Assembly (NCBI RefSeq): GCF_010727325.1
Contig: NZ_AP022565.1
Span: 3,534,001-3,598,000, forward strand
From: Mycolicibacterium alvei
Lineage (GTDB): Bacteria; Actinomycetota; Actinomycetes; Mycobacteriales; Mycobacteriaceae
Direction: 5' to 3'
DNA length: 64,000 nucleotides
Positions 18,144 to 29,253 of this stretch are shown in pieces. Under the pieces are notes generated by a model. It was not told where the DNA came from. It worked only from the letters and a program-made list of their open reading frames with translations, and did no database searches. Made by a program: the position numbers and the translations under genes. Every line of letters starts with the position of its first letter. Within the stretch, counting starts at the first letter, position 1.

Positions 18144-19109
18144 CTACGGCTCCAGCACCAGCTTCCCGCGCACCTGGCCGTTGGCCAGCGCATCGAGTGC
18201 CGCGGCACCCTCGGACAGCGGGAACCGCACCGGCGCAGGCGGACGCAGCCCACCGGCCACCAGCTTGTTCAGCTCGGCCCCGACCTGGGCCTGGGCGGCC
18301 GGGCTGCGACGCACGAACTCACCCCAACCCACACCGACCACACTGACGTTGCGCAGCAACAAGCGGTTGACCTTGACCGTCGGGATCCCGCCGCCCGCGG
18401 CGAATCCGATGACCAAGAGCCGGCCTTCGGGTGCCATGACGCGGATGGCGTCGTCGAAGGCCTCGCCGCCGATCGGGTCCACGACCAGATCCACCCCCTG
18501 GCCACCGGTGGCGTCCATGACCGCCTGACGCCAGCCGTCGGTCAGCGGCAACACCACGTCGGCGCCCAGAGACGAGACGAACTCGTCGGCCCCCGACCGG
18601 TGCACCATCGCGATCACCTTGGCGCCCATGGCCTTGGCCAGCTGGATCGACGCAGCGCCGATGCCGCCGGCCGCACCGAGCACCAGGACGGTCTCCCCCG
18701 GCAGCAAGCCGCCGCGGCGGGCCAGGGCGAACTGCATCGTGTAGTAGTTGCCGAGCAGTGACGCCGCCTGGCCGTCGTCGAGTCCATCGGCGGTGGGGAT
18801 CACATTGGCCGGCAGGGCCGCCACCTGCTCGGCGTAACCGCCGATCATGGTCATCGCCGATACCCGCTGGCCCGCAGTGAATCCCGAGCCCTCGGGTGCC
18901 GAGCGCACCGTCCCGGCGACCTCCATGCCGGGGGTGAACGGCGGTTCGAGCCGCAGCTGGTACTCGCCGCGCAGCAACAGCAGATCGGGGAAGCAGACGC
19001 CGGCGGCGCCGACGTCGATGACCACCATGTCGGAAGACACTGGGTCAGGGACGTCGACGTACGCCAGCCCGGAGGTACCGGTAAGTGCCTGCGCTACAAG
19101 CGCTTTCAC
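18144..19109 (-). CDS. NADPH:quinone oxidoreductase-like MDR protein
   Basis: A 321-residue zinc-free medium-chain dehydrogenase, same length class and context as M. tuberculosis Rv0149. The GroES-like N-terminal part includes GVCFPDLLLLRGEYQ and PFTPGMEVAG. The Rossmann motif is VLVLGAAGGIGAASIQLAKAMGA, and the C-terminus ends NGQVRGKLVLEP. It likely reduces quinones or enoyl-type substrates with NADPH. GTG 19109 lies five bases after the stop of the SDR gene, so the two form an operon. The start codon follows no strong ribosome-binding site and probably relies on coupling. Confidence 0.85.
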   Translation of the reverse strand: MKALVAQALTGTSGLAYVDVPDPVSSDMVVIDVGAAGVCFPDLLLLRGEYQLRLEPPFTPGMEVAGTVRSAPEGSGFTAGQRVSAMTMIGGYAEQVAALPANVIPTADGLDDGQAASLLGNYYTMQFALARRGGLLPGETVLVLGAAGGIGAASIQLAKAMGAKVIAMVHRSGADEFVSSLGADVVLPLTDGWRQAVMDATGGQGVDLVVDPIGGEAFDDAIRVMAPEGRLLVIGFAAGGGIPTVKVNRLLLRNVSVVGVGWGEFVRRSPAAQAQVGAELNKLVAGGLRPPAPVRFPLSEGAAALDALANGQVRGKLVLEP

Positions 19110-19114
19110 CAGCT

Positions 19115-19978
19115 CTAGCCCAGCTTGAAGCTGGCCTGCTGGGCGGCGGACAGATCGGTGATCTCGCCCCACTTGGCGGCGATGTCGTCGACCGACGGCA
19201 CCTCGGTGAAGGTGATGCCGTCGTTCTGGAACAGTGCGGTGCGCTGGACCTTGCCGCCGCCGACGATGAACACCGAGTCGGTGTCGGGCAGTTCCTCGGT
19301 CATCAGGTAGGCGACCACCGGGGCGACGTACTCGGGGGTGAGCTTCTCGAACACCTCGGGCGGCAGGATGTCCTGCGTCATACGGGTCGCGGCGATCGGG
19401 GCGACCGCGTTGGTCTTGATGTTGTACTTGGCGCCTTCCTGGGCCAGCGTGTTGATCAGACCGACCAGGCCGAGCTTGGCGGCACCGTAGTTGGCCTGAC
19501 CGAAGTTGCCGAACAGGCCGCTGGTGGAGGTGGCGACGACGACGCGGCCGAAGCTCTGCTCACGGAAGTGCGGCCAGGCGGCACGGATGACGTTATAGCC
19601 ACCGTAGAGGTGCACCTTCAGCACGGCGTCCCACTGCTCGAACGTCATCTTGTGAAAGGTGCCGTCGCGCAGGATGCCCGCGTTGGAGACGACGCCGTCG
19701 ACCTTGCCGAACTCGTCGATCGCGGTCTTGATGATGTTCTCGGCGCCCTCGGGCTCGGCGACGCTGTCGTAGTTGGCGACGGCACGGCCACCGGCGGCCT
19801 TGATCTCGGCCACCACCTCGTCGGCCATGTTGTGTCCGGCGCCGGACCCGTCCCGGGCACCGCCGAGATCGTTGACGACGACGCTGGCGCCCTCGCGTGC
19901 GAGCGTCAGGGCGTATTCACGGCCCAGACCTCCACCGGCACCGGTGACGACGACGACGCGATCCTGCACTCCTGGCAT
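19115..19978 (-). CDS. Short-chain dehydrogenase, HSD17B4-like (287 aa)
   Basis: Matches M. tuberculosis Rv0148 in length, domain type and neighbour. The cofactor motif is TGAGGGLGREYA and the structural motif is VVSNAGILRD. The catalytic Ser lies in VVATSTSGLFGN with Tyr and Lys in NYGAAKLGL. This type oxidises (R)-3-hydroxyacyl-CoA in peroxisomal multifunctional enzymes; the substrate here is inferred to be a hydroxyacyl or steroid-related compound. A good GGAGGAAT precedes the ATG. It heads an operon with the quinone oxidoreductase. Confidence 0.88.
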   Translation of the reverse strand: MPGVQDRVVVVTGAGGGLGREYALTLAREGASVVVNDLGGARDGSGAGHNMADEVVAEIKAAGGRAVANYDSVAEPEGAENIIKTAIDEFGKVDGVVSNAGILRDGTFHKMTFEQWDAVLKVHLYGGYNVIRAAWPHFREQSFGRVVVATSTSGLFGNFGQANYGAAKLGLVGLINTLAQEGAKYNIKTNAVAPIAATRMTQDILPPEVFEKLTPEYVAPVVAYLMTEELPDTDSVFIVGGGKVQRTALFQNDGITFTEVPSVDDIAAKWGEITDLSAAQQASFKLG

Positions 19979-20013
19979 GGGGATTCCTCCTCGATAACGG
20001 GCCGCGAAACGGC

Positions 20014-20058
20014 TCAGCTCACCTCCTGTATACGGCGGCGGCCTCGCGGTCGGCGCAT
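20014..20058 (-). CDS. Possible Arg-rich 14-aa upstream ORF
   Basis: In the 101-base leader of the SDR gene, an ATG (complement of 20056-20058) opens a 14-codon frame encoding MRRPRGRRRIQEVS with seven arginines. A purine-rich GGGGCGA precedes it. It ends 35 bases before the SDR start codon. Arg-rich leaders can act in translational control, but this may be chance; no pairing terminator was found. Confidence 0.2.
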   Translation of the reverse strand: MRRPRGRRRIQEVS

Positions 20059-20079
20059 CGGGTCGCCCCTAGGTACGGC

Positions 20080-21971
<1,892 letters not shown>

Positions 21972-22043
21972 TTGCTGATCCATCCTACCGAAGAACTTAG
22001 CCAAGCTATACGGCTATGTGGGGCACCTCACGGTGTCGCTGCG

Positions 22044-22697
22044 TCAATCGCGCAGCTGCCAGAGCTTGTTCGCCATCAGCAGTTCGAACTTGTCCACGAT
22101 GACCTCGACCTCGTCGCGCTGCCCCACGTAACCGGCGTAGAAGCCCATCCCCCACATCACCGCCACCAGCATCTCCACGATGGCCGGGATGTCGGTGTCG
22201 GTGCTCAACTCGCCACCCGCGATCGCCTCATCGACCGCCCACTTGACGAACTCGCGAGAGCTACGCAGTGCGTCGTGCTCCTCGGAGACCAGCTCGGGAT
22301 GGCGCTGCGCTTCCAGCACCGAGGTCACCAGAAATGCCGCCGCGGACCGGTCGGTGGACTCGGCATCCATCGCCGCGGCGAAAAACGCCGAAATCCGGTT
22401 CAGCAGGGTGGTCGCCTCCCGCGCCTTGGCAATGCCGGAGGCGATCACCCTGGCGTTGGTCTGCTCGACGACATCGCGGTACAGAACACGTTTGCTGCTG
22501 AAGTAATGGTTGATCGCCGGACGGGTGAGGTCGGCGCGAATCGCGATTGCCTGAAACGTAGCTGCGTCGTAGCCAAGTTCGCTGAAAACTTCACGAGCAG
22601 CTCGCACAATGCGTTCACGAGTCTCCGCTGCCTTTGCTGCGGGCGGTCGTCCCGGTCCGCGGCTCGCTGTATGGGCCACATCCAAATTGTGCCACAC
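22044..22697 (-). CDS. TetR-family regulator
   Basis: A 217-residue TetR protein. After a short lead with SRGPGRPPAAK comes the helix-turn-helix (ETRERIVRAAREVFSELGYDAATF, then IAIRADLTRPAINHYFSSKR) and an all-helical ligand domain. Position and type match Rv0144, which also lies by this methyltransferase pair. GTG 22697 is the preferred start; GTG 22679 is possible. It is upstream of and co-directional with the methyltransferases and divergent from another TetR gene, so it probably regulates one or both sides. Confidence 0.8.
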   Translation of the reverse strand: MWHNLDVAHTASRGPGRPPAAKAAETRERIVRAAREVFSELGYDAATFQAIAIRADLTRPAINHYFSSKRVLYRDVVEQTNARVIASGIAKAREATTLLNRISAFFAAAMDAESTDRSAAAFLVTSVLEAQRHPELVSEEHDALRSSREFVKWAVDEAIAGGELSTDTDIPAIVEMLVAVMWGMGFYAGYVGQRDEVEVIVDKFELLMANKLWQLRD

Positions 22698-22803
22698 GTC
22701 ACCTGAGAGCCCCGGTGGCGTCGTATTTGTGTGCGTTAAATGCGGCTGACCAGCAAAGCCCCACCGCGCCCAAAATATTGACGACAAACTAGCGTTGGCG
22801 TCC

Positions 22804-23379
22804 ATGGCAGGGGTTGCTTCACGCGAGTCGTACTTCGAAACCGGGCTGGATGTGCTGTCCGAACTCGGGTACGGCGGGCTCAAACTGGCCGAGGTGTGCA
22901 ACCGGCTGGGCGTGACAACCGGATCGTTCTATCACTACTTCCCCAACTGGGCGGCCTACACCCGCGAACTGATCGCGCACTGGCGTGAGGCCCGCACCCT
23001 GCGGGTGGTCGAGGCGATCCGCGCCGATACCGACCCGCACCACCGCATCGAATCCCTGACCCTGGAGGCACTGGCCCTGCCGTACGGCGCCGAGGCCGCC
23101 ATCCGGGTGTGGAGTTCGGTGGACCCCGAGGTCTACGCCGTGCAGGCCGTGGTGGACCAGTTGCGCTTCGACATCATCTTCGAATCCGCCCACGAGATCA
23201 TCGGCGACGAACGCAACGCCCGGTACTTCGCGGCGTGGAGTCTGTACCTGGTCATCGGTTTCGAACAGAGCACCCTGCCGCGTGACACCGAGGCCCTGGA
23301 GTGGATCACCTCGCAGATGCGCGACGCGCTGGAATCGGGCCGGTTCACTCCGACCGCCGGGTCGGGCCAACCGGACTAG
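22804..23379 (+). CDS. TetR-family regulator upstream of FUSC gene
   Basis: A 191-residue TetR regulator with HTH LAEVCNRLGVTTGSFYHYFPNWAAYTREL. ATG 22804 is preferred over an in-frame TTG nine bases upstream; TAGCGT (22790-22795) lies eight bases before the ATG, suggesting little or no leader. It is 11 bases upstream of the FUSC-type membrane protein and almost certainly co-transcribed with it, so autoregulation of the pair is likely. Confidence 0.82.
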   Translation: MAGVASRESYFETGLDVLSELGYGGLKLAEVCNRLGVTTGSFYHYFPNWAAYTRELIAHWREARTLRVVEAIRADTDPHHRIESLTLEALALPYGAEAAIRVWSSVDPEVYAVQAVVDQLRFDIIFESAHEIIGDERNARYFAAWSLYLVIGFEQSTLPRDTEALEWITSQMRDALESGRFTPTAGSGQPD

Positions 23380-23390
23380 CATCGGCGATC

Positions 23391-25547
23391 ATGCTGACCC
23401 CGGCCACGATCTGGCGCCGGGCAGCTGACCGCCTGCGCGACTCGGTGCGGGCCAGGGATCCCGAGTACGACGCGCTGCGCCGCGCCCTGCGCGCCGCCGT
23501 CGTCATGCCCGTCGCCGCCGCAGCCGGGTTCGCCGCCGGTGGCGACTCCCAGACGCCGCTGTTCGCCATCTTCGGAGCGGTCTCCCTGCTCATCACCGCC
23601 GATTTTCCGGGAAACCGGCCGGCCCGGGCCCTGGCCTACGGCGGCTTGGCGGTCAACGGCGCGGTGTTGATCGTGCTGGGCACCGTGCTGGCCCCGCATC
23701 CGTGGCTGAGCGTGGCGGCGATGTTCGTCGTCGGGATGGCGGTGACGTTCTCCGGCGTGCTCAGCGAGATCGTCGCCGCCGGACAGCGCGCCACCCTGCT
23801 GCTTTTCGTGCTGCCGCTGTGTACGCCCGTCGGCCCGATACCCGACCGCCTACTCGGCTGGCTGATCGCGCTCGTCATCTGCGTGCCCGCCGCACTGTTC
23901 CTCTTCCGGCCCCGCCACCACGACGAGTTGCGCCGCTATTCGGCCCGGGTGTGCCGGCTGCTGGCCGACCGGCTCGAAGGCCGGGCCTCGGCCCGCGACG
24001 TCACCCGCGCGATGAACGCCCTCTACGAAAGCTTCCTGGGGGCCGACTACCGACCCGTCGCACTCAGTGCCGGCAGTCGGGCGTTGGTTCGCGTCGTCGA
24101 CGACCTCGGCTGGATCTGCGATCAGGTCACCGACGACACCGGAGAACTGCTCGGCGAGATGCGGGCCCCCGCCGTGCGGGTGCTGCGTGACAGCGCCGCG
24201 GTGCTGCAGAGTCCGGATCGGACCGAACGTGCCGCGAGCGGAGCCGATCTGCGGGAGGCGCTGGCCGAGCAACGCACCATTGCCCAGGGCAGCTACCGCG
24301 ACGACATCGTCGAGGTGCTCGGGTCCGCCGACGATGCCGCCGCCATCACGGTGGGCCGCGATCTCCTGATCCGCCGCACCATCTCGGCCACCATCGCGGT
24401 GACCGGGCGGGTGATCGGCAATGCCGCACTGGCCGACGCGCGGCCGGTGTGGGCCCGGGTACTGGGCCGGCGCCTCCCCGCAACCGGTGCCGCCGATTGG
24501 GTGATGCCCGAGACCGTCGCGATGGCCGCGATCGCCAAGGGACTGGTGGCCACCCGGGCCGTGGTGCTGCGCAACAGCCTGCGGACCGGGCTCGGTTTGG
24601 CGGTGGCGGTGGCGGTCACCCACCTGTTTCCGGTGCAGCACGGGTTCTGGGTGGTGCTGGGTGCGATGTCGGTGTTGCGCAGCAGCGCGCTGACCACCGG
24701 GACACGCGTGGTGCGAGCCGTGGCCGGCACCGCGATCGGGTTCGTCCTCGGTGCACTGCTCATCGAATTCGTCGGGGTGGAACCGGTGGTGATGTGGATC
24801 CTGTTGCCGCTGGTGGCATTCGGGTCGGCCTATGTGCCCGAGGTGGGATCCTTCATCGCCGGGCAGGCGGCCTTCACGATGATGGTGCTGATCAACTTCA
24901 ACCTGATCGTGCCGACCGGTTGGCGGGTCGGGTTGATCCGGATCGAGGACATCGTGGTCGGGGCACTGGTGGGAATCGTGGTGTCAGTGCTGTTGTGGCC
25001 ACGCGGTGCGACGGCATCCGTGTCGAAGTCCGTCGATCAGGCCCGCCGGGTGGCCGCGCAGTTCCTCGACGCCGCTGTGCTTCGCGTGACCCGGGGCGCA
25101 TCCGAGGCGGCCACCGACCGCGTCATCGCCCTGAGCTCCGACGTTCTCTCCGCCGCCCGAACCCTTGACGATGCTGTGCGCCAATATCTTTCGGAGAGCG
25201 GCGGACCTACCGACCAACGCGCGCCGGTGGTGCGGGCCGCCAACCGGGCCATCCGGGTGCGCGCCGCCGCAGAGCTGATCGCCGACGTCGTGCCGCCACC
25301 GCTGGGTGTCTACCCGCAGACCTGCAGGGTGATCGAGGACCACGCCGCGGCGATCTGCGCCCGGCTCACCGGCGCGGACCCCGCCGCCGTACTGGTGCCG
25401 ATCGGGGAGAGTCTGGTGGTGTCCCTGCGCGCCGAAGCCGCCGGAACCGATCTGGCGGTTTCGGCGGCGTTGCCACTGGTGACGACTGCAGCGCATCTCG
25501 GCGAGCTGGAGTTGTTGTACCCGCAGCCCGCCGAGTCGGTGGGGTAG
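23391..25547 (+). CDS. FUSC/ArAE-type membrane protein (718 aa)
   Basis: A large protein with two membrane blocks (about residues 45-165 and 395-545) of roughly five to six helices each, separated and followed by cytoplasmic helical domains. This is the layout of FUSC/YccS/aromatic-acid exporter proteins. The second block includes the FUSC-type stretch FPVQHGFWVVLGAMSVLRSSALTTGTRVVRAVAGTAIGFVLGALL. It likely exports aromatic or other organic acids; substrate unknown. It is paired with the preceding TetR gene. Confidence 0.82.
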   Translation: MLTPATIWRRAADRLRDSVRARDPEYDALRRALRAAVVMPVAAAAGFAAGGDSQTPLFAIFGAVSLLITADFPGNRPARALAYGGLAVNGAVLIVLGTVLAPHPWLSVAAMFVVGMAVTFSGVLSEIVAAGQRATLLLFVLPLCTPVGPIPDRLLGWLIALVICVPAALFLFRPRHHDELRRYSARVCRLLADRLEGRASARDVTRAMNALYESFLGADYRPVALSAGSRALVRVVDDLGWICDQVTDDTGELLGEMRAPAVRVLRDSAAVLQSPDRTERAASGADLREALAEQRTIAQGSYRDDIVEVLGSADDAAAITVGRDLLIRRTISATIAVTGRVIGNAALADARPVWARVLGRRLPATGAADWVMPETVAMAAIAKGLVATRAVVLRNSLRTGLGLAVAVAVTHLFPVQHGFWVVLGAMSVLRSSALTTGTRVVRAVAGTAIGFVLGALLIEFVGVEPVVMWILLPLVAFGSAYVPEVGSFIAGQAAFTMMVLINFNLIVPTGWRVGLIRIEDIVVGALVGIVVSVLLWPRGATASVSKSVDQARRVAAQFLDAAVLRVTRGASEAATDRVIALSSDVLSAARTLDDAVRQYLSESGGPTDQRAPVVRAANRAIRVRAAAELIADVVPPPLGVYPQTCRVIEDHAAAICARLTGADPAAVLVPIGESLVVSLRAEAAGTDLAVSAALPLVTTAAHLGELELLYPQPAESVG

Positions 25548-25551
25548 CCGG

Positions 25552-26538
25552 TCAGTTCAGGGGCCGGTGCGGCATCAGCGCATTCGGCGGGATCTGGCCG
25601 AACTTGCCCGCCTGGTAGTCCTCCAGCGCCTGGATGAGCTCGGCCTTCGAGTTCATCACGAAGGGGCCGTAGTGGAAGACCGGTTCCCGGATCGGTTGAC
25701 CGCCGAGCAGCAGGACCTCCATGGCGGGCCGGTTGGAATCCTGAGTTCCCTCGGCCGACACCGTGATCCGGTCGCCGGGGCCCAGCACTGCGAGCTGGCC
25801 CTGATGGATCGGATGACCGACCGGGCCGACGCTGCCGCGTCCGCTCAGCACGTACACGAGTGCGTTGAAGTCGCGGTTCCACGGCAGGTTGAGCTGCGCA
25901 CCCGGTTCGATCGTGGCGTGCGCCAGGGTGATCGGGGTGTGTGTAGAACCAGGACCGAGCGCCGGCCCGGTCTCGCTTTCGACGTCCCCGGCGATGATGC
26001 GGACCAACGCGCCACCGTCCTGCGAGGACAGCAGCTTGGCATCGGGACCCTCGATGGCCTGGTACCGCGGCGTCGCGAACTTGTCCTTCTTCGGCAGGTT
26101 CACCCACAGCTGGATGCCGTGGAACGTACCGCCGTTCTCGACCAGCTCGGCCGGCGGGGTCTCGATGTGCAGGATCCCGGATCCGGCGGTCATCCACTGG
26201 GTGGCGCCGTCGGTGATCAGACCGCCGCCACCGTGTGAATCCTGGTGGGCGAAGCGGCCGTCGATCATGTAGGTGACGGTTTCGAAGCCGCGGTGCGGGT
26301 GCCAATCGGTGCCCCGCGGTTCGCCGGGCTGGTACTCCACCTCACCCATCTGGTCCATGTGGACGAACGGGTCGAGGTCGGCGGCGCTGACTCCACCGAA
26401 CGCGCGCACGACGGGGAATCCCTCGCCCTCGTATCCACGCGGGCCGGTGGTGACCGAGCGGACCGGGCGTTCGGTCTCGGACGCCTGGGCTGCTGCGATA
26501 CGGGGCAGGGTCAAGGTGTCTGCGGTGATGGCTGGCAT
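25552..26538 (-). CDS. Pirin-family protein (328 aa)
   Basis: A bicupin pirin. The metal-binding residues are recognisable in WHPHRGFETVTYMIDG, FAHQDSHGGGG and SGILHIETPP (His, His, His, Glu). Pirins act as quercetinase-like dioxygenases or as redox-sensing cofactors; the role here is unknown. The C-terminal cupin includes YVLSGRGSVG and HYGPFVMNSKAELIQALEDYQAGKFG. A strong AGGAGGTAGG precedes ATG 26538. It converges on the FUSC gene with four bases between the stops. Confidence 0.88.
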   Translation of the reverse strand: MPAITADTLTLPRIAAAQASETERPVRSVTTGPRGYEGEGFPVVRAFGGVSAADLDPFVHMDQMGEVEYQPGEPRGTDWHPHRGFETVTYMIDGRFAHQDSHGGGGLITDGATQWMTAGSGILHIETPPAELVENGGTFHGIQLWVNLPKKDKFATPRYQAIEGPDAKLLSSQDGGALVRIIAGDVESETGPALGPGSTHTPITLAHATIEPGAQLNLPWNRDFNALVYVLSGRGSVGPVGHPIHQGQLAVLGPGDRITVSAEGTQDSNRPAMEVLLLGGQPIREPVFHYGPFVMNSKAELIQALEDYQAGKFGQIPPNALMPHRPLN

Positions 26539-26614
26539 TTCCTACCTCCTACTGATGGAGTCTGATGGCAGGTGTAACCGGACTGCGGTCCGATTAATTC
26601 CTGGGGCAGAAATG

Positions 26615-26630
26615 GCGTAGTCGACTACGC
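26615..26630. promoter_or_regulatory. Perfect 16-bp palindrome (operator candidate)
   Basis: GCGTAGTCGACTACGC is an exact palindrome lying 76 bases upstream of the pirin start and 67 bases upstream of the secreted-protein start, in their shared divergent control region. A site of this size and symmetry suits a dimeric regulator. Which regulator binds cannot be told from the window. Confidence 0.5.
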
Positions 26631-26697
26631 GGGGCGTTCCGGTCGGAGTGGGTGATGCTCGTTTCGTCTGAGCAGTGCAGCAGGAAGGAGATTCGTC

Positions 26698-27516
26698 ATG
26701 AACGCGACGGCCCACCCGAAGCTATTCACCGTATCGGTGGCAGTTACCGTCGCTGCCGCGACGCTTCCGGTACTTCTTCTCACGCGCGCACCCGCTGCGG
26801 AGGCGCAATCGTGCGACAAGTGGGCCTTCCCGACCGGACTGTTGACCATCAGCCAGAGCAACGGCGCCGATGTAAACGTGTGGCTTCCCCGTAGTGAGAT
26901 CGACGCCACGACCGGCGCAGAAAGACCGTTGACGGATATCGCGACGTTCAGCGGCGCTGACGCGCACATCGATCACAGGGGTGGCGACAACGACAATCCG
27001 GTGCACGGCCGTCTCAACGGCAGTCTCTCCGGGGACACCATCAAATTCAAGGTCGAGTGGAATGACGGGATCAGAGGACGCTACGACGGCACGGTGACGC
27101 CCGACGGCAGGGCGAGCGGCACCACGACCGACGGCACGCATCGGGCCGATTGGACGTTGCGCCAAACCCTGGCTCATTGCTCGGCACCGCCACCTCCGCC
27201 TCCGCCGCCCCCACCACCGCCGCCACCACCACCGCCACCACCGCCCGGCCCCGATGTCCTGGTTGTTCCCGGCCGCTCAACAGTGATGGTGACGGTCACG
27301 GAGAAGGCCGGGGTGGATGCCGACTGCACCTATGACGCGAAACCCCGGCCCGGGACCTTTGCCCTTGAGGACACGTACGGGTTCCACCTGAAGCCGAAGG
27401 AGACTGTTTCCTTCGAGCGGCCGGCGATTCCTGTCATCCCGCCCAAGGCGACATGGGATATCAGGGTCGACTGCGGCGGGAGCAAGGTCACGACCCCTCC
27501 CCCGGTCATTTTCTGA
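26698..27516 (+). CDS. Secreted protein with 20-proline linker
   Basis: A 272-residue exported protein of unknown function. A signal peptide (basic NATAHPK start, hydrophobic core, A-A-E-A-Q cleavage region about residues 30-37) is followed by a beta-rich domain (about 38-162), 20 consecutive prolines (codons at 27187-27246), and a second small domain (about 185-272) with two Cys residues. AGGAAGGAGA precedes the ATG. The two-domain, linker-joined form suggests a cell-wall or extracellular role. I do not recognise either domain. Confidence 0.75.
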   Translation: MNATAHPKLFTVSVAVTVAAATLPVLLLTRAPAAEAQSCDKWAFPTGLLTISQSNGADVNVWLPRSEIDATTGAERPLTDIATFSGADAHIDHRGGDNDNPVHGRLNGSLSGDTIKFKVEWNDGIRGRYDGTVTPDGRASGTTTDGTHRADWTLRQTLAHCSAPPPPPPPPPPPPPPPPPPPPGPDVLVVPGRSTVMVTVTEKAGVDADCTYDAKPRPGTFALEDTYGFHLKPKETVSFERPAIPVIPPKATWDIRVDCGGSKVTTPPPVIF

Positions 27517-27535
27517 ACCGACGCCTGACTCCCTG

Positions 27536-29218
27536 TCAGCCGAGTACGGCGAGTGCGGCGGCGCGGGCGTCGGCGGCTGAAGCGGTGGCCAGCACGGCGT
27601 CCGCCGCATCGCGGCACTGTTGCAGTGTCACCTGCGAGAGCTTGGCGCCGACGCCGTTGACCGCTGCCGACGCCGCGGACAGCGAGGACACCCCGAGGCC
27701 CGTCAACACGCACGCCAACAGCGGATCGGCTGCCGCCTCACCACACACCCCGACCGGCTTGCCCACCGCCGCCCCGGCCCGCGCTGTGATCGCCACCAGG
27801 GTCAGTACCGCCGGCTGCCACGGATCGGTAAGAGCAGCCAGGTCAGCCGACATCCGGTCGGCGGCCATCGTGTACTGCGCGAGGTCGTTGGTGCCGATCG
27901 ACAGGAACTCGACGTGCTCCAGAATCTTGTCGGCCAACAGGGCCGCGGCGGGGACCTCGATCATCACGCCGGGGGTCAATCCGTGCGAACGCGCCTTGGC
28001 GGCAAAGCTTTTCGCCTCGGCCGCGGTGGCGATCATGGGTGCCATCACCCACGGCGCAGTGCCGGTCTGTCTGGCGGCCGCGGCGATCGATTCGAGCTGA
28101 CGGTCCAGCAGGCCGGGGTTGCCCTCGGCGATACGGATACCGCGCACGCCGAGCGCCGGGTTGGCCTCGTCGGGGTGGCCCGCGAACTTGAGCGGCTTGT
28201 CCGAGCCCGCGTCGAGGGTGCGCACCACCACCTTGTGCCCGGCGAACGCCTCGAGCACCTCGCCGTAGATCTTGGCCTGCTCGTCGACGGTCGGTTCGGT
28301 GTCGCGGTTGAGGAAGCACAGCTCGGTGCGGAACAGCCCGACGCCCTCGGCCGGGGTTTCCCGTGCTGTCCGGGCGGCCGCGCCGTCCTGCACGTTGGCC
28401 AGGATCGCGACGGCGTGACCGTCGGCGGTCGCACCCGGACCGGCCCACTGCCGAGCTGCCCGGGCATCGCGTTGAGCGGCCGCGACGGCTTCGGCCGCTT
28501 CCGAGGCGTCGGGGTCGGCCGTCACCGTCCCCGCGGTGCCGTCGAGCAGGACCATGGTGCCGACGGCGACCGCGTCGAGCCCACTGACGGCCACGACGCA
28601 CGGGATGCCGAGCTGGCGGGCGATGATCGCGGTGTGGCTCGTCGGTCCGCCCAGCGTGGTGACCAATCCGACCACCAGCTGCGGGTCCAGCCCCGCGGTG
28701 TCGGCTGGGGCCAGATCCTCGGCGCACAGGATCGACGGGATGTCCGGAAGCGGCACACCGGGTTCCGGCAGTCCGCACAGCTCGGCGACGACACGGTCGC
28801 GGATATCGCGCAGGTCGGTGACGCGTTCGGCCATCAGCCCGCCGAGCTGGGTGAACATCTCCACGAACTGCTCGACAGCCTCGGTCACGGCGCGGACCGC
28901 CGGGGCTCCGGCCGCGATCCTCTTGTCGGCGGCCCCCAGCCAGGCCCGGTCCTGAGCCAGGGCCGCGGTCGCGGCGAGCACCTCCGAGGCGGCACCCGTG
29001 GCGTGCGCGGCCCGGGCCCGCAATCGGGTGGCGACTTCGGTTGCCGCGGCCGCGAACCGTCCCGCCTCGACCGGCCGGTCCGCCTCGGCGATGTCGCCGG
29101 CCGGGACCTCGATCGCCGGAAGTGCGCTCACCCGGATCACGGGTGCGTACTGCACACCCGGAACCACCGGAACGCCACGAAGGACCGTGGGTGATGCAGC
29201 CGATGCCGTCGTGCTCAT
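27536..29218 (-). CDS. ptsI: PTS enzyme I
   Basis: Phosphoenolpyruvate-protein phosphotransferase (560 aa), first step of the sugar phosphotransferase system: PEP phosphorylates its His, and the phosphate passes to HPr. The phospho-histidine is His195 in LGGPTSHTAIIARQLGIPCVV. The PEP-binding TIM-barrel has EGVGLFRTELCFLNRD, NPALGVRGIR, GVMIEVPAAALLADKI, FLSIGTNDLAQYTMAADR and PVGVCGEAAADP. Translation starts at ATG 29218, seven bases downstream of a TAATCT -10 element, so the message is probably leaderless. It diverges from fruR-fruK-fruA-ptsH. Confidence 0.93.
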   Translation of the reverse strand: MSTTASAASPTVLRGVPVVPGVQYAPVIRVSALPAIEVPAGDIAEADRPVEAGRFAAAATEVATRLRARAAHATGAASEVLAATAALAQDRAWLGAADKRIAAGAPAVRAVTEAVEQFVEMFTQLGGLMAERVTDLRDIRDRVVAELCGLPEPGVPLPDIPSILCAEDLAPADTAGLDPQLVVGLVTTLGGPTSHTAIIARQLGIPCVVAVSGLDAVAVGTMVLLDGTAGTVTADPDASEAAEAVAAAQRDARAARQWAGPGATADGHAVAILANVQDGAAARTARETPAEGVGLFRTELCFLNRDTEPTVDEQAKIYGEVLEAFAGHKVVVRTLDAGSDKPLKFAGHPDEANPALGVRGIRIAEGNPGLLDRQLESIAAAARQTGTAPWVMAPMIATAAEAKSFAAKARSHGLTPGVMIEVPAAALLADKILEHVEFLSIGTNDLAQYTMAADRMSADLAALTDPWQPAVLTLVAITARAGAAVGKPVGVCGEAAADPLLACVLTGLGVSSLSAASAAVNGVGAKLSQVTLQQCRDAADAVLATASAADARAAALAVLG

Positions 29219-29225
29219 GTGAGAC

Positions 29226-29253
29226 AGATTACAGAAATCGGTTGACAAGTCAA
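29226..29253 (-). promoter_or_regulatory. ptsI promoter (TTGACT-N16-TAATCT)
   Basis: On the minus strand a -35 TTGACT (complement of 29248-29253), 16-base spacer and -10 TAATCT (complement of 29226-29231) lie seven bases before the ptsI ATG. This gives a leaderless transcript, and the -35 overlaps the palindrome below. Confidence 0.65.
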
